Assembly (NCBI GenBank): GCA_035771165.1
Contig: JAWNZC010000234.1
Coordinates: 1,510,001-1,574,000 of the forward strand
Reading direction: 5' to 3'
Length of the DNA: 64,000 nt
Source of the DNA: Paragorgia papillata
Taxonomy: Eukaryota > Cnidaria > Anthozoa > Scleralcyonacea > Coralliidae
Part shown: one piece after another, positions 52,990-64,000 of the stretch
Position numbering within the stretch: the first letter of the stretch is position 1
Layout: each line of letters opens with the position of its first letter
The notes under the pieces: generated by a model
The model's input: only the letters and a program-made list of their open reading frames with translations
Databases searched by the model: none
Told to the model about the DNA's origin: nothing
Program-made: the position numbers and the translations under genes

Positions 52990-53505
52990 AACAATGTCAT
53001 GACAAGACAAAAATTATTCGCACCAAATTAAGTATTAGACCAACATCTGGCAATACAGTGTTGTCTAAACCCGATTAAATTCCGGAGTTCTTAAATAAAC
53101 TACTACCGGCGTTACACCTAATTTAGCAAGTCAACTGATTCCTTCTGATGAAAACTTGCCCTCATTTGAAGACTATTCCTGGTTTGCACTTGACGTCATG
53201 GCGGCCATGTTGGAGGAACTTTAACAAAAGAAGTATGTTTTCCTCCAACATGGCCGCCGTATCTTTGTCTTCTAAATCTCAAGGGATTGATTGCAAACCA
53301 CCAATATTCCTCCAGTCGGCTCTACCTTTTCTATTGAGAAAGCTACTGTAGAGGAAATTCTCAATTTATTAAATTCTTTGAAACTAGACAACGCTACAGG
53401 ATTAAACAACATTCCGGCCAAGTTACTAATTGGCGCAGCTATACGCTATCTAGCTAGCTCTTTGTGTAACATTTGCAACAAGAGGGTAATTAGAGAGGTT
53501 TAAAA
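52990..53505 (+). mobile_element. LINE fragment with reverse-transcriptase start
   Basis: The frame from about 53300 reads STFSIEKATVEEILNLLNSL then NATGLNNIPAKLL, matching the first RT block of CR1/L2-type LINEs. Just upstream, an ATGGCGGCCATGTTGGAGGA inverted pair (53197-53255) interrupts it. Broken. Confidence 0.7.
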
Positions 53506-55299
53506 ATAAAACGCGCCATCCCGCTAACCAGGCTAGCTCACGAGACCAACACATGCATGTATGAATAAAATGCTTGATTGCATTCGTATCAAAATTATGC
53601 AAAATGTTTCCATAAAATAAGGATAATGAGCGCAATCAAGCATTTCTTATACACGGAGAATCTTGCAGTCAGATTTTTATTAATTTCCCATTCAAATTTT
53701 GACTAAATTCAACCATATTGGTCGTTGGTCTATGGCCAACCCTTCTGCGAACTTTCATGAAAATCGGTGTAATACTTTTTGAGATATCCTGGCGACAGAC
53801 AGACAAACAAACCAACAGATAAACAAACAAGGCTTAACGAAGAGGCTTTATACAACAACGCTTACAACTTGTTTTTCTCCGAAGAAGCTCTAGTGTTCTC
53901 CTCCGAAGAGGCGCATTTGTTCTCCTCCGAAGAGGCTTACAACGAGGCTTAATACAATTTGTTCTCCTCCTATTTAATACCATTAGCTTTTGAAAACTGT
54001 GGTAAATCATACTTATACGACAAATTTGTGGTAATTAATCATCAAAGTACTTACCAATTGATAAACTGAAGTGAACACCAACAAAGCTAGCGAGCACCAA
54101 CAAAGCTAGAGCACAACTGAACAAAGTCAAAATACACAGTTTTATCGCAATAATTTCGCAAAACCATAGATCGGATAACCTCGGCCGCCTATATCTTCGT
54201 ATTCGCTATTTGTTTGATTACGAACGATACTGCCCCTTCGTACTCGCTGTTTGATTGGCTCCGATTCTTCTTTTGTTACCACTTTGATTGTTACTTACAC
54301 TTTTTGACCCTACATGACAACATAGTATCTATACTGCGCTTGCGAAGTAGATACAAAAACCTATCAATAATCATATGAATAATATACAATCATGTTTCCA
54401 TATTTTTTGTTCGACTCTTGAGAACCCATGTAAAAGGAAAAAAAACCCATCTCAAACTGGTCATTCAAGTGTGGAAATACAATGGTTCGGGTTTTCGTTT
54501 TTGCTGTTATTGGACATGAAGTTTATACTGTATGAACTGAAACAGTAGGGCAAAAAAGAAACTACAACGCTGTTATATCATTGTATGGTAAGAATTCATA
54601 TAACGATTAAAGTAAATTGTTCACTAAACACATATTTGTCCCAAACATCTAGTCAAAATCGATTTGTTTAAACTTTTAAATCCTTATTGTACATTCGCCG
54701 CAATAACCCATGAGCTGTCGTGCTAAATTTTCCCAATCCAATTGAATTTACAGTTGATTATTATCAACGTATTTGGTAGATCTAAAAAGACTATAAAATG
54801 TAAACACTTTAGAAAAAGACTGGGGAACAGTGGACGGCAATTAAACCACATTTCTCTGTTTAAGCGAACTAGTCTTTTTGTACTGAATCAAGGAATGTTT
54901 GCATGTGATACAAGTAATGTTTTGTATGCTTCCTGAAGCCACCAAGAAACCTTTCTTGTGAAGTTTTGTTTATTTGATTTCTCTAATAAGGTCCGACAAG
55001 GAATAATGCAACCAAATAATTTAAATTTTCAAGAGATAGGCAAAGAACATGTATTCTAAATACATTACGAAATATCAAGTGATCACTAGTTTTGTAAACA
55101 TGCCCTTTATTAAAGCAATTTAATAAATGGCTTGAATAAAATCATCTACAAATCAAAGCAATTATGAATTACAAACTATGTAAACTCTCTGTTGACCACT
55201 ATCAATTATACAAATATGCAGGTTTTATGCAAAAAAAAAATTTTATTAAGGTTCTTAACAGCAAAATTTTTACTGAATTTGAATTAATTGTACGTATAC

Positions 55300-55435
55300 G
55301 TAGAGTGCAGATTGCAAAGTGCAGAGTACAGAGGTTAGAACACATTCTAGAGTGCAGAGTGGTTGGTGTGGAGTGTAGAGTGTAGAATGGAGAGTAGAGA
55401 GTGTAGAGTGCACTGAGAGTGTAGACGGGCTATTT
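55300..55435. repeat. GTAGAGTG(CA)GAG minisatellite-like block
   Basis: Short GTGTAGAGT/GTGCAGAGT units repeated irregularly. Confidence 0.8.
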
Positions 55436-56364
55436 GATATTTCGAAACAGACTAGTTTTTCAATATCTAGACAACAGTCTTCATACATGACGATTTCGAA
55501 TGGTAATTGAGGGACAGTGCACTCTAAAAACAAGTGTGTAGAAATTACAAACATTTTTTTGTCTCCCAAACAGCACACTATAGGCCGTGTTTTCTTACAC
55601 GGATGTAAATTAGGTGTGTAAATTTACACTCTGTAACGCGTGTAAACGGCTTGTCGCCCAAACGACACATTATAAACCGTGTTTTTTTTAATTGTGTTTT
55701 TTTACACGCCATGTGTGTTTTTTTACACACAGTGCGTGTTTTTCTCCACAATGTGTGTGTTTTTTTTCTTCACTGAAGACGTGCTTTTTTGCACAACTTA
55801 TGGTGTGTAAAATTGTTTACAATCACGCAAGATACATAAAATATAAACACGCGATCTTAATTTGAAAGACCTTATTTTAGAAACGTTAAAGATTATATAC
55901 TTTTAATACTTGCACACACACAACACACTTCGTAAAATTACGGTCCTTACATACATTTTTTGACTTCTGACAGCAAGACATTGTATTTACTACCATGATA
56001 ACAATTATCAAAACAACACAAACCAAGATCTTGCAAGAAACACAAGACACCTTGAAAACACACAGGATACGATACGTCAAACACATAATAACAAGAAATA
56101 ACATAAATAAGCGAATCCATAATGGAATTGTTTGGGCATTCAAGGATAGCATCGTCCTCACCAGATATTAAAATCTGGCAAATTGCCTCTGGCTTTCCAA
56201 TGCAAAATTTGATTTGAATAATTTTTCTCGTGGAGTCAACGGCTGGAAGACATAAAAAAAACAAAAACTTATTAACAAAAAAAATATAGCAGAATTCATT
56301 TTGGTGAAAGGCAAAATGATGAAATTGACTTTAAGGACGTACAGCCTAAACTTTGCATTTAGGG

Positions 56365-56865
56365 CCTGTTTAGATGGACTAAAAGTTGGCTCGGGTAAGA
56401 GGGACACCCTACGCCCCGAGATAACTTTGTCGTGTGTTTACATGAGGAATTAGATTATGACTTTAAGCCTGGAGGACTGGGTATAGTTATGCATCTAGTT
56501 TAAGATAGCCGATCGTCGGGAAGAAACTGTAACTGTACTGTTAGAATTATGGCCTGTTCAGACTAGGTGCCTAGGTACGGTGCTCGGGTATGGACCACTT
56601 GTTCACATTTATTCGCTTCGTGTTTGCTGCTCTATCAAATGTTTCATTTTCTGCCGCCATTTTGTTTCTCCATTCTGCCTCGGGTAGGTGAGTCAAATTG
56701 TTTACATGGAGAGAACTTTATCTTGCCCCATAGGGTGACCTTACCTCCAGGGTGACCCTACTAAGTAAAATGAACAAAACGTTGGCTCCCCCAGGGTAGC
56801 TCGGGGGGTGGGGTGACCCTTCTACCAGGGACAACATTTGTCCGTGTAAACGGCCCCTTAGACAC
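56365..56865. mobile_element. possible MITE with TGTTTACATGG-type ends
   Basis: GGGCCTGTTTAGATGGACTA at 56361 and CCGTGTAAACGGCCCCTTA at 56853 are loose complements. Internal GGGTGACCCT repeats. Style matches the MITE at 27303. Confidence 0.45.
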
Positions 56866-58684
56866 ATAATCATTATAGGTTAGATTAACACATACTGGCC
56901 ACAAATCATTGTATTTTAAATTTTTACATTTGAAACACCAACCCAGGTTGAAATGACAAAGGGGCCCAAGTATGGGATAGTAATTTATATTTCAAAAGTA
57001 AAAATTTGAGGCTAAATATACCATTCACCCTGTAACTTTATCTTCGTGTTAACAACATATTTGGTTCTAAATGAGGGTGGACTGAGTCAAATAACACTTG
57101 TTATAATAAATTAAGATTTAATACCTCCCAATATCGGACAGTTCAGCCAGTCTGTCGCCAGGTCCATGTCGATGAAAACCAGTCGCTGTTGAACAGATTT
57201 TCGTCTTCCCCATACAGTATATAAATATATCACTATGATTATATCCATCATACATGTTGATTGTTGTCTGTTGACTTCGCATCAGTGGCAAGTCCAATCA
57301 CGGCCCACTTAACTTTTGGGTGAAAATAACTGATTATTAACTTATCCAGCAAACTTACAAACAATTTAAAATAGCGGTGAATACTTTAAAATAGTCAATT
57401 TGATGCTCACTCAGTGTGAGTGTGAGTGGGATTGTGTGCATATAAATTAATTACTCACCAGCTGCTCATAGAAAATCACTAACATGATGATTCCACATTT
57501 TTGAAGTAGTTACAGCTAGTTTTGTTTATCAGATTTCAATTCCTATAAATCAGAAGAGAACACGGCATATTACTATACAGTAGAATGGTAAAAATGGTTA
57601 TGGAATGTTGGCCTCCTTCACAGGGAACTCTACAGAGGTTTATATTACAGGACGGATTTTAGGACATGTAATTATATTTTTATTGAATGGGAGAAATATT
57701 TTAATATTTTCCAATTTATCAAATTACAAAGACAATTCTGCCCGCAGTATTAAACAATGAAAGCTGCAAGAAATCTCTTACCATTCCCAATAGTACAGGG
57801 TGGTTACTGCTCGTTTAATAGTCTCTTTTTTATGACCACAGACCACTAACATTGCCGGAACTTGTAGACGATGATCGACATGCAATGATGCAAATTTATA
57901 CTACAAAAAATACAATCATGAATAAAAAATATGTCAGTATAGCATTTTCGCATATTACAATATTTGTAGCTGCATAACATTCATACAAACATATTTGTGC
58001 TTGCAATAATGTAAAATTAATGTATTCCCATAGTACACAATTCCCAACTCATACCGAGTCCAAATCAGAGCAAAAAAAAACAATTACAAAAACCGGGAAA
58101 GGGGGTTACTTCGTCTCGATCGCTTCGTCCATTGCTTCGACTCTTATCCTTTACGAATGAAGTCTAAAAATGAATATGGCAACGAAACGATGGAAAGCAA
58201 TGCTATGCGTGAGGATACTTTACTTTGTATTATGCATAAAAATGTTTAGTATTCGTGCTAGAATCGACCACAGAATTGATCAGCAGTTGATGATATTGAA
58301 TATTGATAACATTGTACAGGTTAGTGTAGCAATTAAGGTTGTTTGGAACATGTTTGAGGCAATTTATGATCTAATACTAAGCACTGTTGAGCTTGGCTCC
58401 TGACCTTAGGAGGTTTTTATTGATCTGTAATAGTAAAAAAAGTGCAGTGTCACTACTATGTTAAGATTTGAGAAATAAATATCACGAAGTAAAGAGGACA
58501 CAGCGTCAAAGTACGGCTTTCAATAATTCCACATTCATTATGTTTATGTATATGTATTTGTATATGTATATATATATATATATAATTATTATTATTATTA
58601 AGAGAAACTGCACTCGGGTGGAGAATAATGATAATAATAATAAAGTGTTGCTCCGAGTGGCGAACCATACCGGACAAGTAGAGA

Positions 58685-59400
58685 AAACTCTACTTGGCCC
58701 GGCTGGGATTCGAACCCGCGACCTTCGGTTTACAGATCAAGTTGGGAGCTGGTGGTCGAATGATGGTACTTAGTGGTCGAATGATGGTACTTATGGTAGC
58801 TTGTGGTCGAATGATGGTACTAATGGTACCGGGCCAAGTAGAGTTTTCTCTACTTGTCCAGTATAAATGTCTGAGTATCCCTGACGGGATTCGAACCCGC
58901 GACCTTCTGATTTCTAGACAGACGCTCTACCGACTGAGCTACTGGGACTCAGACGGTAGTGAGAAGGATAAATCGCGATCTGGTTCTATTCGTTTCATGA
59001 CATGCGAACTTCATACTCGAAGTCACAAACACGTCGGTTGTCTTGTTGTAATGTTAGTTGAAATTGTAGCTTGGTGTAATGTGAGTAAAATTTGTTCTCA
59101 AGCTTTATACTCAGAAAAATGTCTGTGTATCCCTGACGGGATTCGAAAAATAAAGCTTGAGAACAAATTTTACTCACATTACACCAAGCTACAATTTCAA
59201 CTAACATTACAACAAGACAACCGACGTGTTTGTGACTTCGAGTATGAAGTTCGCATGTCATGAAACGAACCAGATCGCGATTTATCCTTCTCACTACCGT
59301 CTGAGTCCCAGTAGCTCAGTCGGTAGAGCGTCTGTCTAGAAATCAGAAGGTCGCGGGTTCGAATCCCGTCAGGGATACTCCGACATTTTTCTGAGTATAA
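58685..59400. mobile_element. fold-back of tRNA-derived SINEs
   Basis: tRNA-like heads at 58876-58948 (minus) and 59305-59378 (plus): GTCCCAGTAGCTCAGTCGG, GGTTCGAATCCC box B, loop position reading AGA, but acceptor and anticodon stems have mismatches and the variable loop is short for Ser. A third tRNA-like end lies at 58697-58750. The arms mirror across about 59,146. Confidence 0.75.
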
Positions 59401-59419
59401 AGCTTGAGAACAAATTTTA

Positions 59420-59454
<35 letters not shown>

Positions 59455-59759
59455 CTAAAATTCATTAATAATTCATGAGGAAAACACAAGGAAAAATCAT
59501 GAGCGTATCGGATCTATATATGTGATATAGACTCGCTCTAAGTTTCTCGCTGGTTTTTAACGACTGAGATAAGCTTAATTTTCAAAATTACTACGCCAAT
59601 GAACGTATGAAGTGATTCTTTTTAGAAGTCATTTAAAAACCTTGCAGTACGGGCTAACCGCTTTATCGGCTCTAAAACACTCGGCTATCGCCTCGTGTTT
59701 TATATCCGATAAAGCCCTCCTGCGCGGTTTATAAATAGTACATATATATATATATATAT

Positions 59760-60066
59760 ATATATTGCAATGTATGCCTTCTGACTTGTCTATAGTGTAA
59801 ACAAAATTGTAGCAACTGACGATTTAGGCGGATATCGTAATCTTAGAATAAATATCAATGTCTAGCAAAATATCAAGCAAACCCAATGGCGGCTAATTTT
59901 GCTTTGTTTACAGAAGCAGGAGATTTTGTTGATAAATAAGGCTGGTGCATAATAATGTTATAGTTGTTATTTCATTTATGAAGTATATTGCTAAAACAAT
60001 TTTTCACCTTTTTGTCGATCAATATCTAGCACTATTTACCTCCATTTCAGCGAATAATTGTTAATT
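59760..60066 (+). mobile_element. short non-autonomous recombinase element (copy NA4)
   Basis: ATGGCGGCTAATTTTGCTTT start context (59886) matches copy NA3. Terminal hairpin at 59995-60062 is degenerate (AACAATTTTTCACC..TAATTGTT). (TA)n on the left. Confidence 0.6.
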
Positions 60067-60418
60067 AGTGACCTATTCATTAACCATGACCTATCTGGTA
60101 ACCAATATTATATTTTTCTAAATTATTTATTCATTAAATTCTTATAGAGACATTATAATGCGTATTTTCCCCTTCGTTTTAGTACTACATTGATTCATTT
60201 CAATCATTCTCTGAAGATGTTGCGATTCTATTAAATTATATTAAAACTTATGGTTTTGCTTTGTATATTTTACTGTACATTGAATACCGGTAGACGTGCT
60301 CAGGTAGCTTCGTAAACTTTAGGATGGCTTGTTTCCGAATAAACACCCTACTGGAGGATGTATGCAATCTTCGAGTGATCTTTAGGTTCAATATTTTTTT
60401 TTATTTTTATGAATTCAG

Positions 60419-60535
60419 ACGTGAACGAATGCCTCAACCATCCATGTCATCCAAATGCAAATTGTAACAATACTGCTGGATCTTTCATCTGTTCGTGTGG
60501 TAGCGGTTTTATTGGCGATGGATTCAGATGTACAG
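60419..60535 (+). CDS. host gene exon: calcium-binding-type EGF domain
   Basis: 117 bp, phase 1-1, TTCAG acceptor and GTAATT donor. It encodes [43 protein letters not shown] start and six cysteines are classic. Joins the EGF exon at 51592 in phase. The gene continues beyond the window. Confidence 0.93.
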
Positions 60536-60939
60536 GTAATTAAGTCATCCACTCGAAATATTTTAACACAACAACCCTTTGCCAACATTTAATTATTACT
60601 TATCAAATCATTAATAATTCATAAGGAAAATTTAAAAGAAAGGAATGTTTAATCATTCTTTGTAAATACTGTTAAAACATTGATTAATAAAACATCAATG
60701 TTCTATCAAAGTTATAAGACACTAGTGGCTCAAATCCAGCTTTTCTGACTTAAAATGATCTTGTCTAACCTTTTCTACGACTCTTAAACAAAGTGTTCAT
60801 CATTTTCACTTACAGTTTGATAAGTAAGTACTTATGAGCATTTGCAATGGCTCAAAGATCGGCCGCTCATATTTTAACTACTGCTTAACTACCAAAGTCA
60901 AAAGCAAGCTAAATCTGTTAATGTTGATAAAAAAAACAT

Positions 60940-61575
60940 ACATAAACTTGTGAACACAGTATTTTGAATCACTAAATGAAACTATATAGAAGTATATATA
61001 AAAAAACATACCACGAGAAGACAGAAAAGCTTAAACCTTTACTAAACTGTCATTCTTCTGTTGTCCAACTATACTCAACAAAACCGCTACAAGTCTTTAC
61101 CCTTTAGTAAAATATTTTCCACATGCCAACCTCATCGTGTCATGTCTTTGAAAAAAGTTACAAATGGCTAATGACTACAAGCAGTTTCGTCTTCAAACTC
61201 GAACGACCTACCTTCAATTTCCATGCAGTCAGCCGAGTATTGAAAGCGATTTCCCAAGCGAACAGCCAAAAACGAGCAAGCGACGCGGAAGAAGAACGGC
61301 GAAGATCTTTATCAACTAAACTATAAAAACACTAGGACTGCATTCTGACTTCCCTTCGTAACTAGATCTTCAAGTTTTGACTGTTTTTTATCACAAAAGA
61401 GGTTCCAAGCTTCCCTGTCAGACTGCATGTCGGCAGTTGTTTACTGTCGAACGATAAACTTTGGACTTTTGAATATCACGTGAATGTCATCTCGATTACG
61501 CAATTCAATTATGTTAATTTACCTAATTATGTAAGTTATAAATCGTACGATTAATAAAAAAAATAAATATGTCGC
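60940..61575. repeat. dispersed repeat, inverted copy of 20405-20965
   Basis: See the partner. Also followed by half of the TTAA MITE at about 61585-61712. Confidence 0.8.
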
Positions 61576-61739
61576 TCATGTTAATTGTCGACAAACTAAA
61601 ATCTCAAAAACAAAGCAAGGAAATCAAAAACTACAAAATATGTTACTTTGTCAATTTAATTGTTCTCTTAGATAAGACAAACTTAATTTTCGTTTCATAG
61701 GCACTTTAATGATAACCAAGTTGTTTGTTATTAGTGTTT

Positions 61740-62060
61740 TCAGCTTGAGGTTGGTAAAGTTTTTTCGTTTGTCTTTGCTGTACAAGCTGTCGTAAGTTAA
61801 ACTCAGAAAAACTCTGCGCTCCATGCAGGACTCGAACTCACAACCTTCCGAATGCCAGCCAGAGTTTTCGATAAACAACCCCGGCCTACCATCTGAGTTC
61901 CAGTGGCTCAATAGTAAGAGCGTCCGGCTGACATTCTGAAGGTTGTGGGTTACGGTCCTGTCTGGAGCTCAGAGTTTTTCTCTGAGTTTAACTTACGACA
62001 GCTTGTACAGAAAAAGAGACGAAAAAACTTTACCAACCTCAAGCTGAAAACACTAATAAC
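61740..62060. mobile_element. inverted pair of tRNA-derived SINEs
   Basis: The + copy (61873 on) has TGGCTCAATAGTAAGAGCGT and GGTTGTGGGTTACGGTCC with the shared CTCAGAGTTTTTCTCTGAG. The minus copy (61745-61868) mirrors it. Confidence 0.8.
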
Positions 62061-62489
62061 ATACAAAAACATTTACTGAAAATAAACTGAAAATGAACTG
62101 ACACAATGCGACTTGTAGCCCAACAAGTACTTCTGACACACGTTTTAATTACGTTTTGTTTTAATTACTTTATTAGCTATATATAACAAAAGAGACAAAT
62201 AATAAAAAATAAGATAATAGTTAAGGTGATTGGTGGTCAAACAGAGCAAAGCCCCATTTGAATTTGACTACCATGTACACATATTACAAAAATTAAAAAG
62301 AAAAATTTCATCCACCATAGAAAAACTTTAAATTAAATTATGTTCAGTCTCTAGAACTCGGAGGCTCATAACTATTTAGTAGCTTATTATTACAGAGACG
62401 TTGTCTTAACTTTCCTTTAAAAGCACTAATTAAAGCAATAGACTTAATTTCAGATGGCAGTGAATTCCAAGTTCTTATTACTCTAGGGA

Positions 62490-62880
62490 AATAGGATTTC
62501 CTGTAATATTCCGTATTGCACCTAAACTCTGAAAAGTCATTTGGATTATAATATCTAGTTGCACATATTTAGAAGTAGGTTTATTAACAATCGTCAATAG
62601 GTCTAAGTTGTATATACCATATTGACATTTAAAAAATACACACATGCATGATCGTTCCAAATTCTTCGGTATTCTAATGGAAGCATATTTAGCTTAAGAT
62701 GTTTATCCTTGTAGCTCATATTCCTCGGGTAATTAAGTTTAAATTTTGAAGCTCTGCGTTGAACGTTTTCCAGCATAGTGATGTGATTAATTTGTGAAGG
62801 AGACCACAACTCTTTGGCGTATTCTAGTTGAACTAACGGACAGAACAGAGTTTTCCTTGTGTCCAAATCATACATATCTC
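62490..62880 (-). mobile_element. LINE reverse transcriptase C-terminal fragment
   Basis: Minus-strand frame: PLVQLEYAKELWSPSQINHI, MLENVQRRASKF, YKDKHLKLNMLPLEYRRIWN. This is the conserved post-RT block of CR1/jockey-type LINEs. Truncated at both ends. Confidence 0.8.
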
Positions 62881-62939
62881 TGCAGACTCTCTTTACTAAG
62901 CCCAGTTTTGTATACGTACGGTTTGACTAGTTCCCAAGT

Positions 62940-63070
62940 ATAAAAATCGAAAACAACCTCGGTCTACCATCTCAGTTCCAGTGGCTCAATGGTGAGAGCG
63001 TCTGGCCGGCATTCGGAAGGTTGTGGGCTCCAGTTCTGCCTGGAGCTCAGAGTTTTTCCCTGAATAAAAA
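62940..63070 (+). mobile_element. tRNA-derived SINE
   Basis: AGTTCCAGTGGCTCAATGGT and AGGTTGTGGGCTCCAGTTC with the common CTCAGAGTTTTT end, same family as 61873. Confidence 0.75.
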
Positions 63071-63239
63071 TCTGAATACATAGTTTCGTTGTAACAAATG
63101 ATTTCTATAAAAGAGTAGACCTAAACAGGTCATATAATTAGTTCTTTATCTATTCGTCTATTAATTTAAGTTGATTGTTCAATACGATATTAGGTAAAAT
63201 ATAATAAACAATATCAGATACCGTCGATACCGTTGATTA

Positions 63240-63425
63240 AAAACATTACCTCCGCCAACGTCAAACTGCAACGTTTCCCAGGAGCACTCACATGTTTCTA
63301 TTTAGCTCAACGAATCACGTTTAACCAGTTTTAAGGTGAATGGTTTAACAGAAAAGAAACCTGTCAAATGCTCCTGGGAAACGTTAAAGTTTGACGCTGG
63401 CGTAGGTAATATGTTTTTTTATCAA
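63240..63425. repeat. imperfect inverted repeat
   Basis: ATTACCTCCGCCAACGTCAA, GTTTCCCAGGAGCA and complements at 63246-63290 and 63355-63412 suggest a small MITE. Confidence 0.6.
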
Positions 63426-63832
63426 CTGTGACGATCCTTATATGCGATCGATGGTAAAATAGAATGAAGTTATTATCTCTCACTACATCTAAAATAGATA
63501 TTTTCTTTCATTTTAGTACATATGATATTAATTAAGATTATATGATATTAAATATATTTAGATTAGCTTTAGGTATGTATTTTTAAATGTAATTTTGGTG
63601 TGTATTGACGTTTTTCGTGTAAGGTAATTTTCCTATTTAATTAATTAATTTGGCACTTGGTTCTTGCATAAATTACTTCCGGTCAAGAAGGCTGTCATTT
63701 CAAGTCAACGAATAAATACCGCAAACGCTTGTTACATTATGTTTTGCAGTGTTTCCATATTCCACATTTTATTAAGGTAGTAAAGTCTTTCTGTACACAA
63801 ACTCGGGTACTTTTATCACAAAATGCACAACG

Positions 63833-63833
<1 letters not shown>

Positions 63834-63873
<40 letters not shown>

Positions 63874-64000
63874 TGAGTTTTGGTTCACGAAATGTTAGAG
63901 AGTGCTCAATACCATATATAGATAGAGCAAAATACAAAGTATAAAGTATAGTTTTACCTTAAAGTCTTCGCTACCAGAGGTTTCACCCTAAGCGGGATCA
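63834..64000 (-). repeat. (TA)n plus second ribozyme-palindrome unit, cut by window end
   Basis: 63872-64000 repeats 48955-49090 nearly exactly (AGTGAGTTTTGGTTCACGAA, TACCAGAGGTTTCACCCTAA). On the minus strand it shows the GAAA, stem III and stem I 3' parts of a hammerhead whose CTGATGA would start at the edge. Confidence 0.8.

Larger units (their letters stand above)
51715..60418. other. 8.7-kb intron with repeats
   Basis: Holds ACACGT palindrome clusters, a LINE fragment, a MITE-like pair, a tRNA-SINE pair and copy NA4. No further exon recognised. Confidence 0.7.

Noticed and set aside
55886..56407. Minus-strand hydrophobic Cys-rich frames
   Set aside because: Overlapping frames, no splice or family signal, AT-rich intron background.
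58170..58403. 77-aa + strand frame
   Set aside because: No recognisable family, promoter or splice support.
58876..59378. Functional tRNA-Ser genes
   Set aside because: Acceptor and anticodon stems have mismatches, the variable loop is too short for Ser, and both copies sit in SINE fold-backs.
61123..61326. 67-aa frame in the dispersed repeat
   Set aside because: Part of a non-coding repeat; no family match and not clearly kept open in the inverted copy.

Overview
The window looks like a stretch of animal nuclear DNA, AT-rich and very repeat-laden. A cnidarian (coral, anemone or hydrozoan) is most likely, inferred from the mix of a Maverick/Polinton virus-like element, Penelope-like elements with hammerhead ribozymes, tRNA-derived SINEs and a split secreted-protein gene with Kazal and EGF exons. 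Species cannot be fixed from sequence alone.

Positions 1 to about 14,930 are most of one Maverick/Polinton (adintovirus-like) element; its left end lies outside the window. Recognisable modules are a penton-like minor capsid protein, an A32-type packaging ATPase, a double-jelly-roll major capsid protein, a RuvC/poxvirus-A22-like resolvase, a retrovirus-type DDE integrase, and a protein-primed family B DNA polymerase that carries one in-frame stop. Around them are small membrane or coiled-coil proteins of unknown role and a small SAP/NUMOD1-like DNA-binding protein. Almost every gene starts a few bases after a (TACTA)TAATAAA(T)-type motif, often fused to the start codon as TAAATG. Several genes end at a short perfect hairpin. 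Together this reads as a virus-style promoter and 3'-end code. No cysteine protease is visible in the part shown.

From about 17.9 kb to past 60.5 kb, nine exons on the + strand with matching splice phases form one host gene for a secreted multidomain protein: repeated H-type-lectin-like beta-sandwich units, a Kazal/follistatin-like domain and two EGF domains. Its introns are up to about 19.7 kb and are packed with mobile DNA.

The introns hold Penelope-like fragments with inverted terminal blocks, at least five good hammerhead ribozyme motifs on both strands, and a family of tyrosine-recombinase (Crypton-like, DUF3504-type) elements with a two-exon gene, short TIRs and a roughly 75-110 bp terminal hairpin of the form AACARTTA...TAAYTGTT. 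One recombinase copy is open (39.1-40.6 kb), one is broken (44.6-46.0 kb), and many shrunken copies keep only exon 1 and the terminal hairpin. A nested fold-back cluster of these fills 42.9-48.9 kb. Other contents are a Mutator-like 814-bp element with perfect 35-bp TIRs and 9-bp target duplications, other MITEs and fold-backs, tRNA-derived SINE pairs, LINE fragments, and large micro- and minisatellite blocks, mostly (TA)n, (CTAA)n and (CTCA)n.
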